In this document: piece after piece, positions 1-13,970 of the stretch | How the letters are laid out: the number at the start of each line of letters is the position of its first letter | Position numbering within the stretch: position 1 is the stretch's first letter | Origin: Maylandia zebra | Taxonomy: Eukaryota > Chordata > Actinopteri > Cichliformes > Cichlidae | Assembly: GCF_041146795.1 (NCBI RefSeq) | Contig: NC_135185.1 | Span: 30,554,529-30,618,528 of the forward strand | Direction: 5' to 3' | Length of the DNA: 64,000 nucleotides | Notes under the pieces: generated by a model | What the model saw: the letters and a program-made list of their open reading frames with translations, nothing else | Told to the model about the DNA's origin: nothing | Databases searched by the model: none | Made by a program: the position numbers and the translations under genes

Positions 1-3000
1 TACTGTTATTCGTGTCTTGACTCAACTTTGGCTTTTTTGTTAGCATTCTTTGATGTCAGACACGACAAAATAAGGATGGGACACTTCACCTCTTCCACCG
101 TTTTAAATTAAGTGATTCGGATCTATACCACAATGTATTGTATTCTACTTTTGCCACATCTCCCACACCTCCACCAAGTTTCGTGGAATTTGGGTTTGTG
201 TATTCTTTCCAACAGACTTACAAACGGAACTGTAAAAATAGCTGAAATAGCTGAAGCTTAAACCTTTGGTTAAGGAACAAATGATCACGATGCAAGTATT
301 TCCTGAAATAGCAACGTGATGGCAGCCATTATTTCTTGTGTAATTTAACAACTTCTGCAGTCTGTTTTTTCTGGGCCTGGTTCTGGTTCAAATGTGTAAG
401 ATTTCATTAGAAGACAACAAGTAAATTCTCTGACTCACAGCGTGCAACCAGCTGACTAATCGAAACAGACTGGGCCTTTCTGTAGAAAGAGATCAAGCTG
501 ATCAAGTAGAAACTTGATTAGATGCAGGTTTTCTGATAAATCAAGGCAAAGAATATGCTCACCCCACACTTAAATAGCAAACGTGGACAGGGGACACAAA
601 AATAAAATCTAAAATCATCTTCAGTACAACAACAGTTACCTCAAGGCACTTTATGTTTTATGGTAAGGACACTACAATATCAGAAAGAACCCACAACAAT
701 CATAAGACTCCCTCTGCGTAAGCACTTGGCGACAGTGGGAAAGAAAAACTCCCTTTTAACAGGAAGATCCTCCAGCAGACCCAGGATCTGCTATGACATA
801 CCCCAGGCAGTTTATACAGTAATTTCACCCAGATTGAAAAATGCATCTAAGAGGAGTTTTTATTATTCAGGTTCTTGGTTTTGATGAACAGTTGTTTTTG
901 CCATCTGACTATATGCATTGATACCATGAACACAAAAAGTAACATGATAAATGAACATACATCGAATATACTTAAGTACGAAATAGTTATAGTGATAAGT
1001 AAGATGTTTACAGCAAATGAAATGCGTGATGTCATTTAAACAGATATCTGATTGCATATGTTCCCAATATAGTATTGTATGCAGTAATTACTGCTTATTC
1101 TACTTTCTTACATTAAAACAATGACGCAGCAGTGCATGCATTTAATGCCATTCACATTTATAGCAGCGGTGGACTGACTGGGAAATGACTGTTAGACTAT
1201 AGGCTTTAAACAGCTGGATGTGTGTATATATAGAAAGCAGATGTGGCCTGGAATGTCCACCACATGGAAAAGCTGAATGTGTCTATACCTCTATAGTAAT
1301 AGGGGGCCTAACAGCCAAAGGTTCAACAAACTGAGCTGAAAAAAGGCTTCTGGAAAGTTGTGGTATTAGTGCTTTGAACCTCCTGCATCCAGCTCTTTTC
1401 TGCTGTTCCGACCTTGTGTTTGAGCAAAAAAATAAATTGTGGGAGGCTATTTTTTTTCTGATCTTCGTGTTGCACACAAAAATCCCAACAGCAGAAATTG
1501 CTGTCACGTTTTTCTGCGTTGTTGTGTTGGGATTATTGCCCAAAAACACATTTCCATGTGGTGTCTGTCTGCACAGCAAATTATCTACAGCTAAAAGAAT
1601 GTCAGGAGCCCTTTAAGCTATTTTCAGACCCCGTTTCCTTCTTAATTTTGATGATTTCTTTTACCGAAAGGCTTGGTTTATGACACAGTTTTCGCATGAG
1701 GAGGAAAATTCTTCTGTTGTTCAGTAGGAGAACATGGAGACGGCAAGGTTAATAAAAAGAACCATAACTAGAGGGATTCATCTATTCCCTTAAAATTATC
1801 GGAAACATGGCTGCACATTTTGTGAACTTTCCTGCAGACTTGATATAACATAAATACACGTGGAGGGTAACTCTTGGCTCTTGTTCTTCCAAGGATAAAT
1901 GTTGAGCAGATTGTGCTCCAGTGAATTCAGCTTCAGTGTGATTCAGGCTTTTCAGCAGTGCAGCCAGGCTCCAGGTTCCCCCATCTAGCGGTGTGAGCAG
2001 TAAGCACCACTGCAGGTATTTTACACTATAAGCACTTTGCCAGGCTCTTTAAACGGCAATCTCGTGCAGCAGAGCAACAGAACATTTTACCTTGTGCTCA
2101 GTGGCTCAACAGAGAGATATTTATTGTGATTTGAACATGCAATCATGGAAAACTTGGGAGCATATCTCTGCTCAAACCTCTCTGTAGACATTAGACAGCC
2201 AATTTCCTTCTGCTAGATCACTTAGTGCTCTGATAGGGTCACTGCCTTTGTGTTGCTCTTGAGAAATGGCGAAAGATATATCCATACCACAAAGACTGGG
2301 TATCAGACCGTTAATGATTTTGACTTGCATTTGGACTCACAATAATGTTAATATTTCCAACACAACTTCCTCGGCAAGCTGGGAGATCTCAGTGAACGTG
2401 ACCAGTACCTCACTCTCAAATAGCCCCGATGTACTATGATGATTAACATCTGAGACAATACCATCTTAGATGACATTACAAAGTGATCTTCAGGCTGCGC
2501 AGGGAAGAGTAAAGCTGTAATCGGACAGCCCGAGAGGGTTATGGAGTTAGATCATGTCTTTTTAAGCATCCAGCAACATAACTGTGGTGAGTCTGAAGGG
2601 CTCATTAATAAACATTTGGAGCTTTCTCAATGGATAAGTTGTTTCCAACACATCATGTCTGAGGTTCACAGATTACTGCACAGTGGCTGCTTGTGAGTTT
2701 GCTTGAAGTCACCATTCAGCCTAATTCAAACCAATACTGGCTGGCTGATAGGCAGTGTTTCGCTTTGTGGTTCCTGTAAAAGCCCTTGATAAAAGACATA
2801 ATAGGGTTCAAATAAAGGAAGACTTTATTTAGCACAACCCATATTTTATTCACAGAGGAAAGCAGAAAAATTCAAATATTTAAACTGAGAAAAATTTAAT
2901 AAGAAGAAAAAAAACGTACTTAACAATAACACATATCCAAAAAAAAAAAAACTGAGACAGGGCCATTGTATAGCTTCCCCTTAACAAAACCTTGTAAACA

Positions 3001-3771
3001 TCTGGGAACTAAGGAGAACAGTTGTTGTCTGACATACCACTCTTGTTGCTTAGCAGTCCTGGTTCTTCTTTGTCATATTTTTCATTTTATGATGTATCAG
3101 ATGGTGAAATTTTAGGTGATGAGGTATTCAAATTCATCACAGTTTCAGTTAAATTCATTCAAATTCTGAGGAGTATGTGCATTCCCAACAAATGGGATTC
3201 CATGGTACCAAACCAAAATTAGAAACTCCTGGGTTGACAAATCTAAATCACACCAATTTGTTAAAATAAATATGAGATTTGCAAATTATTGCATTTTGAC
3301 AAACATGCAGTCAAGCTGTTTGTGACCTCACCAGTCTAGTTCAGTCATCTTCTCCTTCGCCTTCGTCAGCATTCCCGCTGCATGCTCTATCTTGCTGTGG
3401 ATCTGTCATTCTCCTTTGCAGATGCCTTTGTGCAGCTGAAGTCCTCCCCATCACCGCCTCTGATCACTCCATCTTCATCTCCACCACCACCATCTCCGGT
3501 CCTGGTCTAATCCCTATCGAAACGGGCCATCAGAGTCTAACCGCCGAATACCTCTAAATTCTGTACATCAGTAAATCAGTTCATTCTTTCTATGGATCTC
3601 TCCCAAATGAAATAACAGATGGACTAAATGTAATGTGGAAGAGGTCTATCAGAATCATCCACAAATTCTCAGAAGGTGGCAAAAAAACAAAAGAAGGGTT
3701 CAAGAAATTAACTGACATTCTTATTGGTCAGAGTGACAGAGAAATAGCCTTTAAATCTGCTAATATCTAAA
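1..3771. other. No gene recognised
   Basis: This stretch is AT-rich and holds only short ORFs with stop-dense flanks. None of them resembles a family I know, and no exon chain with matching splice phases is visible. A stretch near 3560-3770 keeps a fairly open plus-strand frame and might be a worn retroelement fragment, but I cannot assign it. There are A-rich runs near 2900-2950. Confidence 0.5.
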
Positions 3772-3781
3772 TAGGCTTTTA

Positions 3782-4362
3782 TGGAAGCCCGTTTCTGACA
3801 CTAAAAAAAAAGTATCTATATTTTTCTCAAAATTTTGAGTTAGTTTCTCGAAATTTTGACTCGTTAACTTGAAATTTCCACTTATTAGCTTGAAATATTG
3901 AGAAAAGTAACTCGAAATTTCAAGTTAGCTCTGCCAATCAGTAATCTACGTGAATGATGTCATTTTCTTGTTACCCGGAAGGATAAACCAGATCACAACA
4001 AATTGGTGACTTTGAGAGTACGTTTCCTGATAGTAACGCCATGTGATTCAGCTAATAAAACGAGGATTTCATCATTAGTGAAGCCACGCTGAAAATACTC
4101 AGCAAATATGCATTCATGACTGGCTGTAATACTGGTAGCTTAGCTGTAGCATCTGTAGCTGAGGGCTTCAGCTTCCGGGTAACAAGGAAATGACATCATT
4201 CGTGTAGATTACTGATTGGCAGCGCTAATCGAAATTACGAGTTACTTTTCTCGAAATTTTCAAGTTACTTTTCTAAACGTGTCAAAATTTCGAGAAAGAT
4301 AACTCGAAATTTTGAGTCGAGGATACTTTTTTTTTTTTTTTAATGGCGGAAATGGGCTTCCA
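3782..4362. mobile_element. Fold-back MITE with 10-bp target duplication
   Basis: The termini are inverted: TGGAAGCCC on the left and GGGCTTCCA on the right. The inverted homology runs inward for about 200 bp per arm. It includes A/T-rich blocks built on TCGAAATTT and AACTCGAAATTT, and a well matched inner block at about 3935-3983 versus 4170-4220 (TTACCCGGAAG against CTTCCGGGTAA). The flanks carry a direct repeat, TAGGCTTTTA, at 3772-3781 and 4363-4372. There is no coding capacity, so this is a non-autonomous DNA transposon. A 9-10 bp duplication fits Mutator-like elements best, but I infer the superfamily from that length only. Confidence 0.85.
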
Positions 4363-4372
4363 TAGGCTTTTA

Positions 4373-6739
4373 TTAACTTCCTTAATCGGCTTATATTAAC
4401 ATGTGTCATAAGTTATGCACCAATGTGGCCAGAAAGAATTTGTAACATGCTTTGAAATAAATTAAATGATCTCAAGCATTTAAAAACAAAACGTATTTTG
4501 TCCTCACCTGATGTATTACTATGGGTCAATAAATTAAAAAAATCCCATTATTTAAGACAGTGCAGCCCCGAGGGTTATACTGAGGTTTGTGCTTGTGCAT
4601 GAACAGGCCTGCGGTTTGGCTTTTTCCTCTCAGAGAATGACGGCATTCATTATATTATTAAGTGGAAGAGAGCACAGCCATAAACACATCAGAATTTGAT
4701 AAAATGTTCCACTCATCAACATCCAGATTATTCGCTCTCTATTAAAGCCCCATTGTAAACAGATACAACAGGAGAAACACTGAAAAAGACAACCACAGAA
4801 ACTAATCTATCCTCCTTAACAAGGAGATTTTCCATGGCTTCTCTCCATGAAATTGTATTCTGTTTTACCATGTACATTTTCTTGGAGTATGTCTGTGCTT
4901 CTCGTGAGAAGGCATACCGAATGGATTTTAGAATGCATGTAATTAAATGTCTGGAGCACCATGTTACATATGCAAAACAGGATTGTTTTATTGTAGATGT
5001 AACAATGGTTTATATAGGTGCATGCCAGGAAATATTCAATGGCATCCATCCCTTCCATCCCATCATTTCTTAACAGTTTATCCAACATCGGTTAACGGGG
5101 AGCTCAAAACTCTCCCATGCTAGGCTAAATGCAAGAGAGACGGACAACCACACACTAGCACTATACCAGAAAATACAAATATTTATTTTTAAATCTGAAA
5201 AGGTCATAAAATGATGGATATAATACTCAGTTGGGCTGTGGTGTTTATAATATTCAGTTGGTACTAACAAGCCCAAATTGTGCCAAGAAAATATCCCTCA
5301 CAAAATTACACAACAGCCGCTGTCTGATAAAAGGAGGATGGTTTCATGCTGTCATGCTGTTTACACCAAATTCTGACCCTGTGATCTAAATGTTTCTGCA
5401 GAAATCAAGATTAATCAGACCAGGCAGTGTTTTTCCAGTCTTCTTTTGAACCATATGGTTCAAAACAGGACACCGGTTTGTCTCGCACCAACAACCGTCC
5501 CACATTCAAAGTCACTTAAAATGCCTTTCTTAACCATTCTGCAGCTCAGTTTGAACTTCAGCAGGTCATCTTGACCATGTTTACACGCCTGAATGCAAAG
5601 TTGCTTCCATGAGGTTCGCCAATTAAGTATTTGTCTTAGCAAGTGGCCAGCGAGTGTTTGTTACATTATTTAAGAAAATTTGAATGTTTTTATTCTTCTC
5701 TTGAGGCTCACATCAATCAAACACACGTCAAGCATCTTAAATACCATTTGAATTCATCATTAAACTGCAGCTGCAATCTAATATTTCAGTGTTTTGCCAC
5801 AGAAGATGTTTTTCTGACCCTCAAAATGTCACAGTTTGAAATGACTTTGCAGACATGAGGTCAGTATGATGAAAAGCAGACCTGTAAGGTTACTAATATC
5901 CTTCTATTGCCTCGCGACACAAGCACAGCAGAGTCCGTCTGTGAAAAAGGAGAATATTTTATTCAAATATTCACATCAATCACAGGCGGAGCTAATAAAA
6001 TGAACAGATCCGGTCTCCGTGCTGAAGGTAGTGTTGCAATAACGAACCCCATCCCCAGAGTTTGCTCTCATGTGACACTTCACATCAGTAAGGAAATAAA
6101 CAAAAACCTTCTGTTCAATTCAGAATTTGTTGCCTGCCATGGTGCTTTTTTCTCTTTTTTAAAAAAAAAAATACATGAATAAAAGTGTTGTATTACAGAA
6201 ATAAAAACGTCTTGAGGCACATGTTACTCAATACTCCACATGAATTATTGTAGTTTTAAAGCCAAAACAAAGTCGGTAATACTTCTTGAAATAACAGTCC
6301 TTTCAGTAGCAGAAGACGTGATCCACCAAGGACCTAAAACTGAATTTTGATACTAATCACCTACATAATTTCTCTTCAATAGGCTTTCCAGATTGTTTAA
6401 AACCCCTCAATTTTATTAGGTCATTACCTCATTTACATAAAAAATAGTCTGAGGAATAAAAAACATCTTCAGTTGTAAAGGTGAATACTGCCACACAACA
6501 TTCAAGTATATCATAAATAGTACATTAACAACAAAAGCTATGGACAGCAGGGATCGTCTTTTTATTTGAATGGTCCTGACTGAAATATATCAACAACTAC
6601 TGAATGGACTGCAGTGAAATTTTATTCAAAATATTCATGAACATAATGCTGCAGCTTATGTACAATCATGTGAAAAAGATGGTTTTCACAGGACTCTATA
6701 AACTCTCATGACAAACTAACTACACCCTCATGACTTCTA
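4373..6739. other. No gene recognised
   Basis: The region is AT-rich intergenic sequence. Overlapping short ORFs on both strands at 4816-5276 and 5460-6182 show no recognisable domain and no supporting splice sites. I see no RNA gene or long repeat. Confidence 0.45.
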
Positions 6740-7300
6740 TAGTAATTAATTTGATAAAGCAAGAGTGAGCACCTCTATAAAAGAAGATTTTTTGTCAGTT
6801 ACCAGATCTGGAGCATTCGGGTGTTTGTTAGCACGATGCCTAGGAGAAAAGCCATCTGCAGTGATCTCAGAGAAGTAATTAGTGTTGCCCATCAGTCTGA
6901 GGAAGGATTAAGAATGGTGTAGTCGTCAAAATCCCACCTCTGCCTGCAAGGATTCTCACTGAAGCTGAAGAATCCGCTCCCCTGACTAGAGTTGCGTCTT
7001 CACATGCAGTAAATCTACAACATAATGGCTAAAAATAATAAGGTGCTCTAGTGACCCCAAGTCCAGAAGGTCTAGAGTTAATCAAGGACCTTAAAAGAGC
7101 TGAGTATAAACAAATGCTTACAAAGCTCAATAAACTGAAGTGACATCGTAAAGAAGAGCAGGACAAAATTCTTCCAGAATAATGTGAGACACTGATAAAG
7201 TTGTACAGAAAATTGTTACTTCAACTTATTCCCACCAAAGGTGCGTCTACAAGCTGTTGAATCATCGGGTATACTGACGTGTGAAAATGTTCGTTTCACG
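6740..7300 (+). mobile_element. Decayed, internally deleted Tc1-like transposon
   Basis: An ATG at 6836 opens a short reading frame that begins like the paired-type helix-turn-helix of fish Tc1-like transposases (MPRRKAICSDLREVI) and stops at 6920-6922. From about 7010 to 7265 the plus strand carries decayed sequence matching the C-terminal end of the same family: a KSTTEWLK-like start, then a DLKRA-like stretch, and an LIKLYRK-like helix just before the stop. The central catalytic part is missing and frameshifts are present, so it is inactive. The exact ends and inverted repeats are too worn to place. Confidence 0.8.
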
Positions 7301-7644
7301 TGATGGTAAACTTTCACAAATTCCAAATTGGGACAAAAAAGTATTGTTCCTGGTTTTCTGGTTAATTCTAGATTGGATCAACAGGCCAGAAACTCTGCTG
7401 TTACATTTCTAGTTGACTGTTGATGCTCAAGCCGTCAGAAGACTTTTTTGCTAGTGACTCTGAGTCATGTGAATGATGACCAAGAGGTAACAGCCAACTG
7501 CTCCTCTGTCTTAACTAGTTTACAAGCCCTAACAATGACCCAATTATGTAATAGGTATCAGAAAAATGACACCATTGTCAAACATCAATAATGTGTCCAT
7601 TACATAGTGAAGAAAGGCAGGAAGTCATTTTGCTCCTCATCTTA
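7301..7644. other. No gene recognised
   Basis: This is unique-looking AT-rich sequence between a Tc1-like relic and a LINE tail. I see nothing identifiable in it. Confidence 0.4.
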
Positions 7645-7845
7645 CATGGTTTAGTTTGATTTACCTTTATTTATATAATGCCAAAGTGCAACAACCACTG
7701 CCTCAATCTGCTTTATATTGTAAGGTAAAGATGCTCCAGTAATACAGAGAAAATCCCAGCAATCAAACGACCCACTATAAGAAAACTCCCATTTTTCTTC
7801 CCCACTGTCCATAGTGGCCTGGCCAACTGCAGGATTTTCAAGGGT
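7645..7845 (-). mobile_element. LINE 3' end (L2-like), minus strand
   Basis: Read on the minus strand, it has the arrangement common at 3' ends of a fish L2-type LINE: a CCCACTGTC-like block, a tract on intron-like T-rich sequence, TTTACCTTACAATATAAAGC, and an AT-rich ATTATATAAATAAA end. The same family is present in plus orientation at 24074-24300. It is 5' truncated and non-coding. Confidence 0.7.
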
Positions 7846-10800
7846 GTGAAGATGGGTCTCCAATTCACCTATAGCTATTTCACATTCATTCAGGTATCAT
7901 TATTACTAAAGGAGGATGAGGAGTAGCTAAACATCTGACACACTGAGCAGGAAAGTACAGGAGAACAGGTGAAGAAGCCATGCTGCTAGTGACTTGCCTA
8001 AGAGCTGAGCTAAGCTAATAGCTACATTAAGCTAGTTAAGCTAGCTAGATGCAGGGAGGGAGTATTTTGAACGTAGTTAACAGGTGATTTAACAGAGGGT
8101 GTGCTTTTGGATAAAACATGAACATAAAACAATGAAATAAATTGTTTTCTACGTGTAGCCGGTTTGCAAACAGGCTACACATATTAAGCTAGACGAAACA
8201 CCACTGTGCATTGTAACGTGAACAAAGAGTGACAGAATACCACAGAGCCAATGCCAAGTGAGTTTAAAGTTTATTACAACGAATGTTCACTTATTTACTA
8301 CTGCAGCTTTCTTTGTTTTATATAAATTTATGGGAGAAAATGAATACTTTGATATAAATTGTGTAAAATGGTCTGGAAGTTGGTTTTATTTGACCACAAA
8401 TAATAGCATATTGGCGTTCCAATAGCACATCCTTTCTGACATTTATTAGCATGCCACACACCAGGAATTAAAAACCACACCATCTTTAAAGTCAAGGCGT
8501 ATCACACCAGCAGGATTTACTTTCCCCCAAACTGCTCCCTTTATGGAGCTATAATTACACAATTCTCATTTCTATTAATCCACTGTAAAAAAAAAAAGAA
8601 AAAAAAAGCTTTGTAGTCTGAGCTTAAGTGTGACGACTGCATTGGAATTATTACTAATACTTCACCAGCTTTTGTAATCAAACCTTGTGACTTTCCTGTA
8701 CTCGAGTATAAGCAATGCTTCACCCTTTTTTTTTTTTTTTACCATTTCAGAGGTGGCTGAATGGTATAATCATCTGGACAAATGGAATAATTATTTGGGT
8801 GACTGTCTGCTCCTGCAGCTTGTGCATATAAGCAGGTATGACTAAAATGGTATCTGTGGTAGGAATGCTGTGGCTAACCACAACTATGAGTGGAGAGAAA
8901 CTTCACATAAACACTGTAGCCGTGGTTTAATCCAGTTTTATATTATTCAAACAAGACAGTTACAACAGTGCATGTATCATGTCAGGCCTATCACTGGATC
9001 TGAGTAAACTGTCTGTGCAAAGTTCACAGGCAGATGCACTGACTCACAAACAGTAATTTATCACTTCTTTCAGTCTATATAGATGTAATAGATCACTACA
9101 TTTTTTAAAGTTATTCATCTTTAGCTAAACTCTATGCTGAGTACAATTTGTGACAACATCACAGCTACTGGGCAAATTATCTGCGTAGAACTGTGGGCTA
9201 CCACCAGCCTTTAAGGACCCACCGGAGAATAATGCTGAATTACAGCATTTCTCGCTCATTTATCACAGCCCCGTTTTTCAAATTTGAGCTGCGGAGACCG
9301 TTCAGCTTGCAGCCAGGATTCTTCTCAAGAAGAACTGTGCTGCCAGCAAGAACAGCCACAGCTGGAGAGGAAAATAGAGCCTCTTTCTTCAACAGAAAGT
9401 GTGCAGCGCTGACTCGGTGTAACATATTTCTGCATTCGTTCCCAAACTTGGCACCTTGTTTCCTCTTCGGAATAAATGCCAAATGCCACGTCTCACCTTA
9501 AAAAAAAAACCAAGAAAAAACTTTTGGTTTAGCTAAACAGGCGATTTGCTACAATTTGTCTAGTACAGAAAAATATAATTAGTCAAATTAAACACTCAAA
9601 ACATACCTGTAAAAGTAGTTGCATTAAGCAGAGCTTTTATAATGCAAATTAAGCCTCTGCTCAGTCAGTACTGCAGTTTTGCTGGTGTTTCAGAGATATG
9701 CACGGATGTACGCACTGCATTTTTCAAACATCTCGTGTTGATGTTGGTCACGGGCACATTTTAATCCTAGCCCAGATTTTTCCATAAACCAAACCAAGCA
9801 GGTTAGATCAGCTAATGTTTGTAGTTTGCAGTCAAATAAATCTGTTTATCTCGCAAAACCTTCTTCTTATCTATCCACACAGCTCCCAAACCTGCACAAC
9901 CCCAGCAAAGAAACCGCACAATTTATATTTTTCAACATCTGTTTTTCTTCAAAAAACTACGTGGTGCAGTTTGGGTTTCCGAGCTCGACGTCAGCACCAG
10001 GTATTTTCTTTTCTTTTAAGCCCTACTTCCCAAAACTCAATTAAAACTTACTACTCATGTGCCCTGAGGCCTGCTACATTTTCATTTGTAGTTGGTTAAG
10101 AAGCTCTTTCCATAGCTAATCGCTAAATGATGCAATATGTTCATTAGTGTGTGTTTTCTGTTTTGACGTAGGGCAGCTTTTTTAGAGCTACAAACAGCTT
10201 CCAGGTGCACGTGGAAAGTGAGTGTGAGCGTGGCCTAAAATAGAAAAGTTGTGCACTGGTAAGAAGACCAGACACTCTGAGTTCATAAGGTCATGAAAAA
10301 CCTGTTAGTTGTGGTTCGGCTAAAATCAAATTAACATTAGTTAATCTAGGCAATTCGGGTATATCACTCCCTTTACTCTCCACATGGAATAAAAGTCAAA
10401 GATCATGAGCTGCAGTCTTCATTTGTTATGTCTTGAGGAAGAGAAGACTTCAGTGCATATAAAATGTGGGCTGTGTAGCAACACATCGCAGTTTCAAACA
10501 TTAGAGGCAGTGGTAGCAGCAACATTTTTTTTTCTTACATAACTTGCTATCAATTTAACTCCTACTTTGGCAATTTTCACATGGATTTTTATTCTTTTCT
10601 GACCTATAGACAGATGTTTCAGAGAGTGTAAGGTCAAATATGTGCCTCACAGTGAAAACAAATGAAAATTTATTGGCCACAGTGTCTGCAAACCCTGCAC
10701 TAAATTAGTCCAGACAAAGAGGTGAAAATTCTTGGTGAGTTCATCAGAGTATGCTTTTCCTTACATCAACTTTTCCTTACTTTTAAGACTTTACAGCCAT

Positions 10801-13293
10801 GCAACATTAATAATCGTTAAAATGTTGATGCTGCGGAACACTGTGAACTTGTGGTGATCCCTCACACGGAGGTTTTAGTAAGTGGCTGGACTTGAGGAGA
10901 CCCAGTTCCAGTAATCAATGAAACAATGACTGAAGGCCAGCTGCACTCTTCTTTTCATCAAACATTCGCGTTTCCTTTTTGGAAAACTGCACCGGAGTGA
11001 CTTGTCCAATAAAAATATGAAACGTGTTGTTTCATATTTTTGTTCCTTGTTTTTCTTTGTTTTTTTCTTAATTGTTGTAGCTGAAACACACTGGCGAAAC
11101 AATGCATCTTAACTGGAAACAAAAGCTTTTTAATATCCCAGTGATTCATATCATATTGACCGGCCAGCACTGGACAGAATCCCACACAAAAGGGAACCCA
11201 GCAGTGGGAACTTTTAAAGCTCTTTGAGTCAAATAAATGACCAGTTTAAGTGCACTTTGGGGTTCCTGTTGTGGTTTCTGGATTTGGCCTGTGATACCCC
11301 AAATCAAATAGCCCATTAAGAGAAACCATTTTCTTTCAATACTGACCCTAATAAAATGCAATAATTCCTAAAAAAATCCCATAAAAACCCATAGTGTGCC
11401 TCGATACAGTTGTAGAACAAGAAGTGCTATGTTTGGTTTCTCCTGCGTAGCAACCGTGTTGTCTGTCAACGCAAACTCCCAAAGGCCACACAATTGCAAG
11501 GAATCTGTATTACTCTTTTTGGCTGTGTACTTTTATGGCCAACTTGGAGCAGATGTGTGATAAGAAATGTAGCAGTGTGAAAAAAATAGCACATTCTTGA
11601 CTCTGGTACTAAATAATAAAACTTGCAATAAAGGATCAGAAATGCAGTTTTGTAATTTGCTTTTTCAGAACAAGCGTCCGCTGGATTTTTTTACCATTAA
11701 TCATCGAATGACAAATCAGTCAATGCAGACATGTTGTTCCCTATTAGTTTGTATCAGTCGGAGCAAAGAACAGTCAAGCACACGCACACAGAAAAAATTC
11801 CCATAATTCGAAGCGTGTGTTTTTTTAAATTACATTATTCCTTTGAAAAACTCTAACTCATGCCCATTCCGCATCGTAAGATAATCACATACCAAATAAC
11901 CCCTTAGTTCGTTACTGGCAGAGGGGAAAAGCTTGATTTGACTCGTTTTGACTCTCAATTATAGACGTTATGTCTTTGCGGGCTGATTATTGGTTTCCTC
12001 GTAGTCTGGCGTGTTGATTTGCATGTTATTTTTGTTTGTCTGCTTTGTTTGGTCACGCAGCCTTTATAAAGCACTGTGGACAATAATAAAAGCCTGGTTT
12101 TTATTTGCTGGATTAGCAATAAGCAGATTGCTTGGGTTTGTATATCGATGGTACCAGACACGCTAGACATTCCAGCAACCGTTGACAAATCCTGCGTGGC
12201 TCAACGTTTGAGCCTCTCGCATACATGCTTAACACCCCTGCCAACTCTGTTATGTAATTCAAGTTTGCTGTTCCTAAGACTTTTACAGTGGTTGCCCCTC
12301 ACAGGACACACTTCATGGACAGCAGCAGCCTTATAAGGGCAGGGGTACTGTGTCACCGAAAAACGTCCCATAGCTTCCCAGGCACAACTGGTATGTACTA
12401 TGAAAAATAATGACTCCCACTCTCCAGCTGTCTTCTGCCTGTGCCGTCTTGAGTGCTTTTTCTTTCTTTTGCATCTATTTTTTGCTCTCATCTGTGAGGA
12501 TTAAGTAGTTTCCCTTCGTGAGACAGGAAAGTTGTGAGCCTGAAATTTGTTTATCTAAAGAGCTTCTTTCCAGTGCGGTCACAGATGACATCACGAGACT
12601 TTTTTTCTTTTTTTGCTTACGAAACGATTGATTGGTAGAGTCATATTAACCGTAGCTACTGGCAATGTGTTACTGGGAATTTCAAAGACATTTTAATGTA
12701 TTGTCTAAGGATGATTAAGATAGTGCTTCAACAGATCTCGCCCTTGTAGTGGGAAGAGATCTGAAAAATGATGTGTCCGTAACACAGACTCGCTTTATTT
12801 ATGATGGGAAAACTCTTCATCTTCAAAGACACAAAGACTTCCTAGGGTTTCTGCGGCAAGGATTTGTGCCATTTCAGGTCTGGGAAATAAAACATCTGGG
12901 ACAAACACCATCAAACTAGAACACACAATCGGATCTTATATCCGTTTGATACTTTAATGATATCAGCACTTGCAGGAGGAGACACTCTTTTCCCGGATTC
13001 AAAGGGGGAAAGGCTCTGTATCAAATTTGTGGCGGGCCAGAGTTCATCCTTTTGATTGGGTTCAGCTGCTGTCAGCGGTGTTTACCCACCAGCAGACTTG
13101 ATTCAAACTTTCCAAACAGAAACAGAGTTACACATGAGAAACCAGGGGAAAGATTGGCGTCAACTTTTTAAAATATATATCATCGTATCTTTGGCATCAA
13201 TTCAATAGTGACAGGAAACAGGGGGCGAGACTAGAGCAATGACACACGACTCAGCTAATTTTAGCTATTCTTGTTCATGTGATTGTGCGTAAA
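7846..13293. other. No gene recognised
   Basis: About 5.4 kb without a recognisable gene. ORFs of 60-102 codons on both strands (for example 9193-9501 and 12201-12491) have no domain similarity I can name. Runs of A or T occur near 8587, 8727 and 9500. No exon chain, RNA gene or complete transposon was seen. Confidence 0.45.
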
Positions 13294-13970
13294 TGTGCAA
13301 ACATTCATAGTGATCCAAAAACTGAACTTGTGCAATTTTAATGAGCTTGAAAGTTAATATTTGGTATTTGCACCTTTATTCTTCTCACATCCTGAACTCT
13401 CTTAGGAAGGCTTTCTTGTCATTTCTTAAAATTAGTCTTCAGGCTTCTTGAACATGTTTTTCTATCCAGGCATGCTTTTACTGCCTTGTCAGTCTGCTTC
13501 TGATCATTGCCATGCTAAAAAAACAAAAAATGAAACGACTATCAATCAGGCACCTTACAGATGGTGTTGGATGCATGGTGGATCAAAGTCTGATGTCTGT
13601 GTCATCTGTGTTCATAATTCCATCAATTTTGACAAGATCCCCAACACCACTGGCTCTCTGCACTGATAATATGACTCAACATTGTCAAATTTGGATTCAT
13701 CGCTCTATTAGACTTGTTGCCACTGATTGTCAGTCCATTTCTTGTGCAAGTTCGGATAGAGTGGCTTGCAAAAGTATTGGGCCCCCTTGAACTTTTCCAC
13801 ATGATGGCTGAATGATGGCTTGAACAGTGCTCTGAGGGATGTTCAAGGCTTGGGAAATCTTTGCGTAGCCTAAGCCTGCTTTGAATTTCTCAGTGACTTT
13901 ATCCCTGACCTGTCTGCTGTGTTCTTTGGACTTCATGGTGTTGTTGCTCCCAATATTCTCTTAGACAACC

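Noticed and set aside
9193..9501. Opposed ORFs of 102 and 80 codons
   Set aside because: They overlap on both strands and neither shows a domain or splice support, so neither can be called a gene.
13730..13936. Possible intact small gene for a DNA-binding protein
   Set aside because: It is the truncated N-terminus of a Tc1-type transposase running into the transposon's own terminal repeat.
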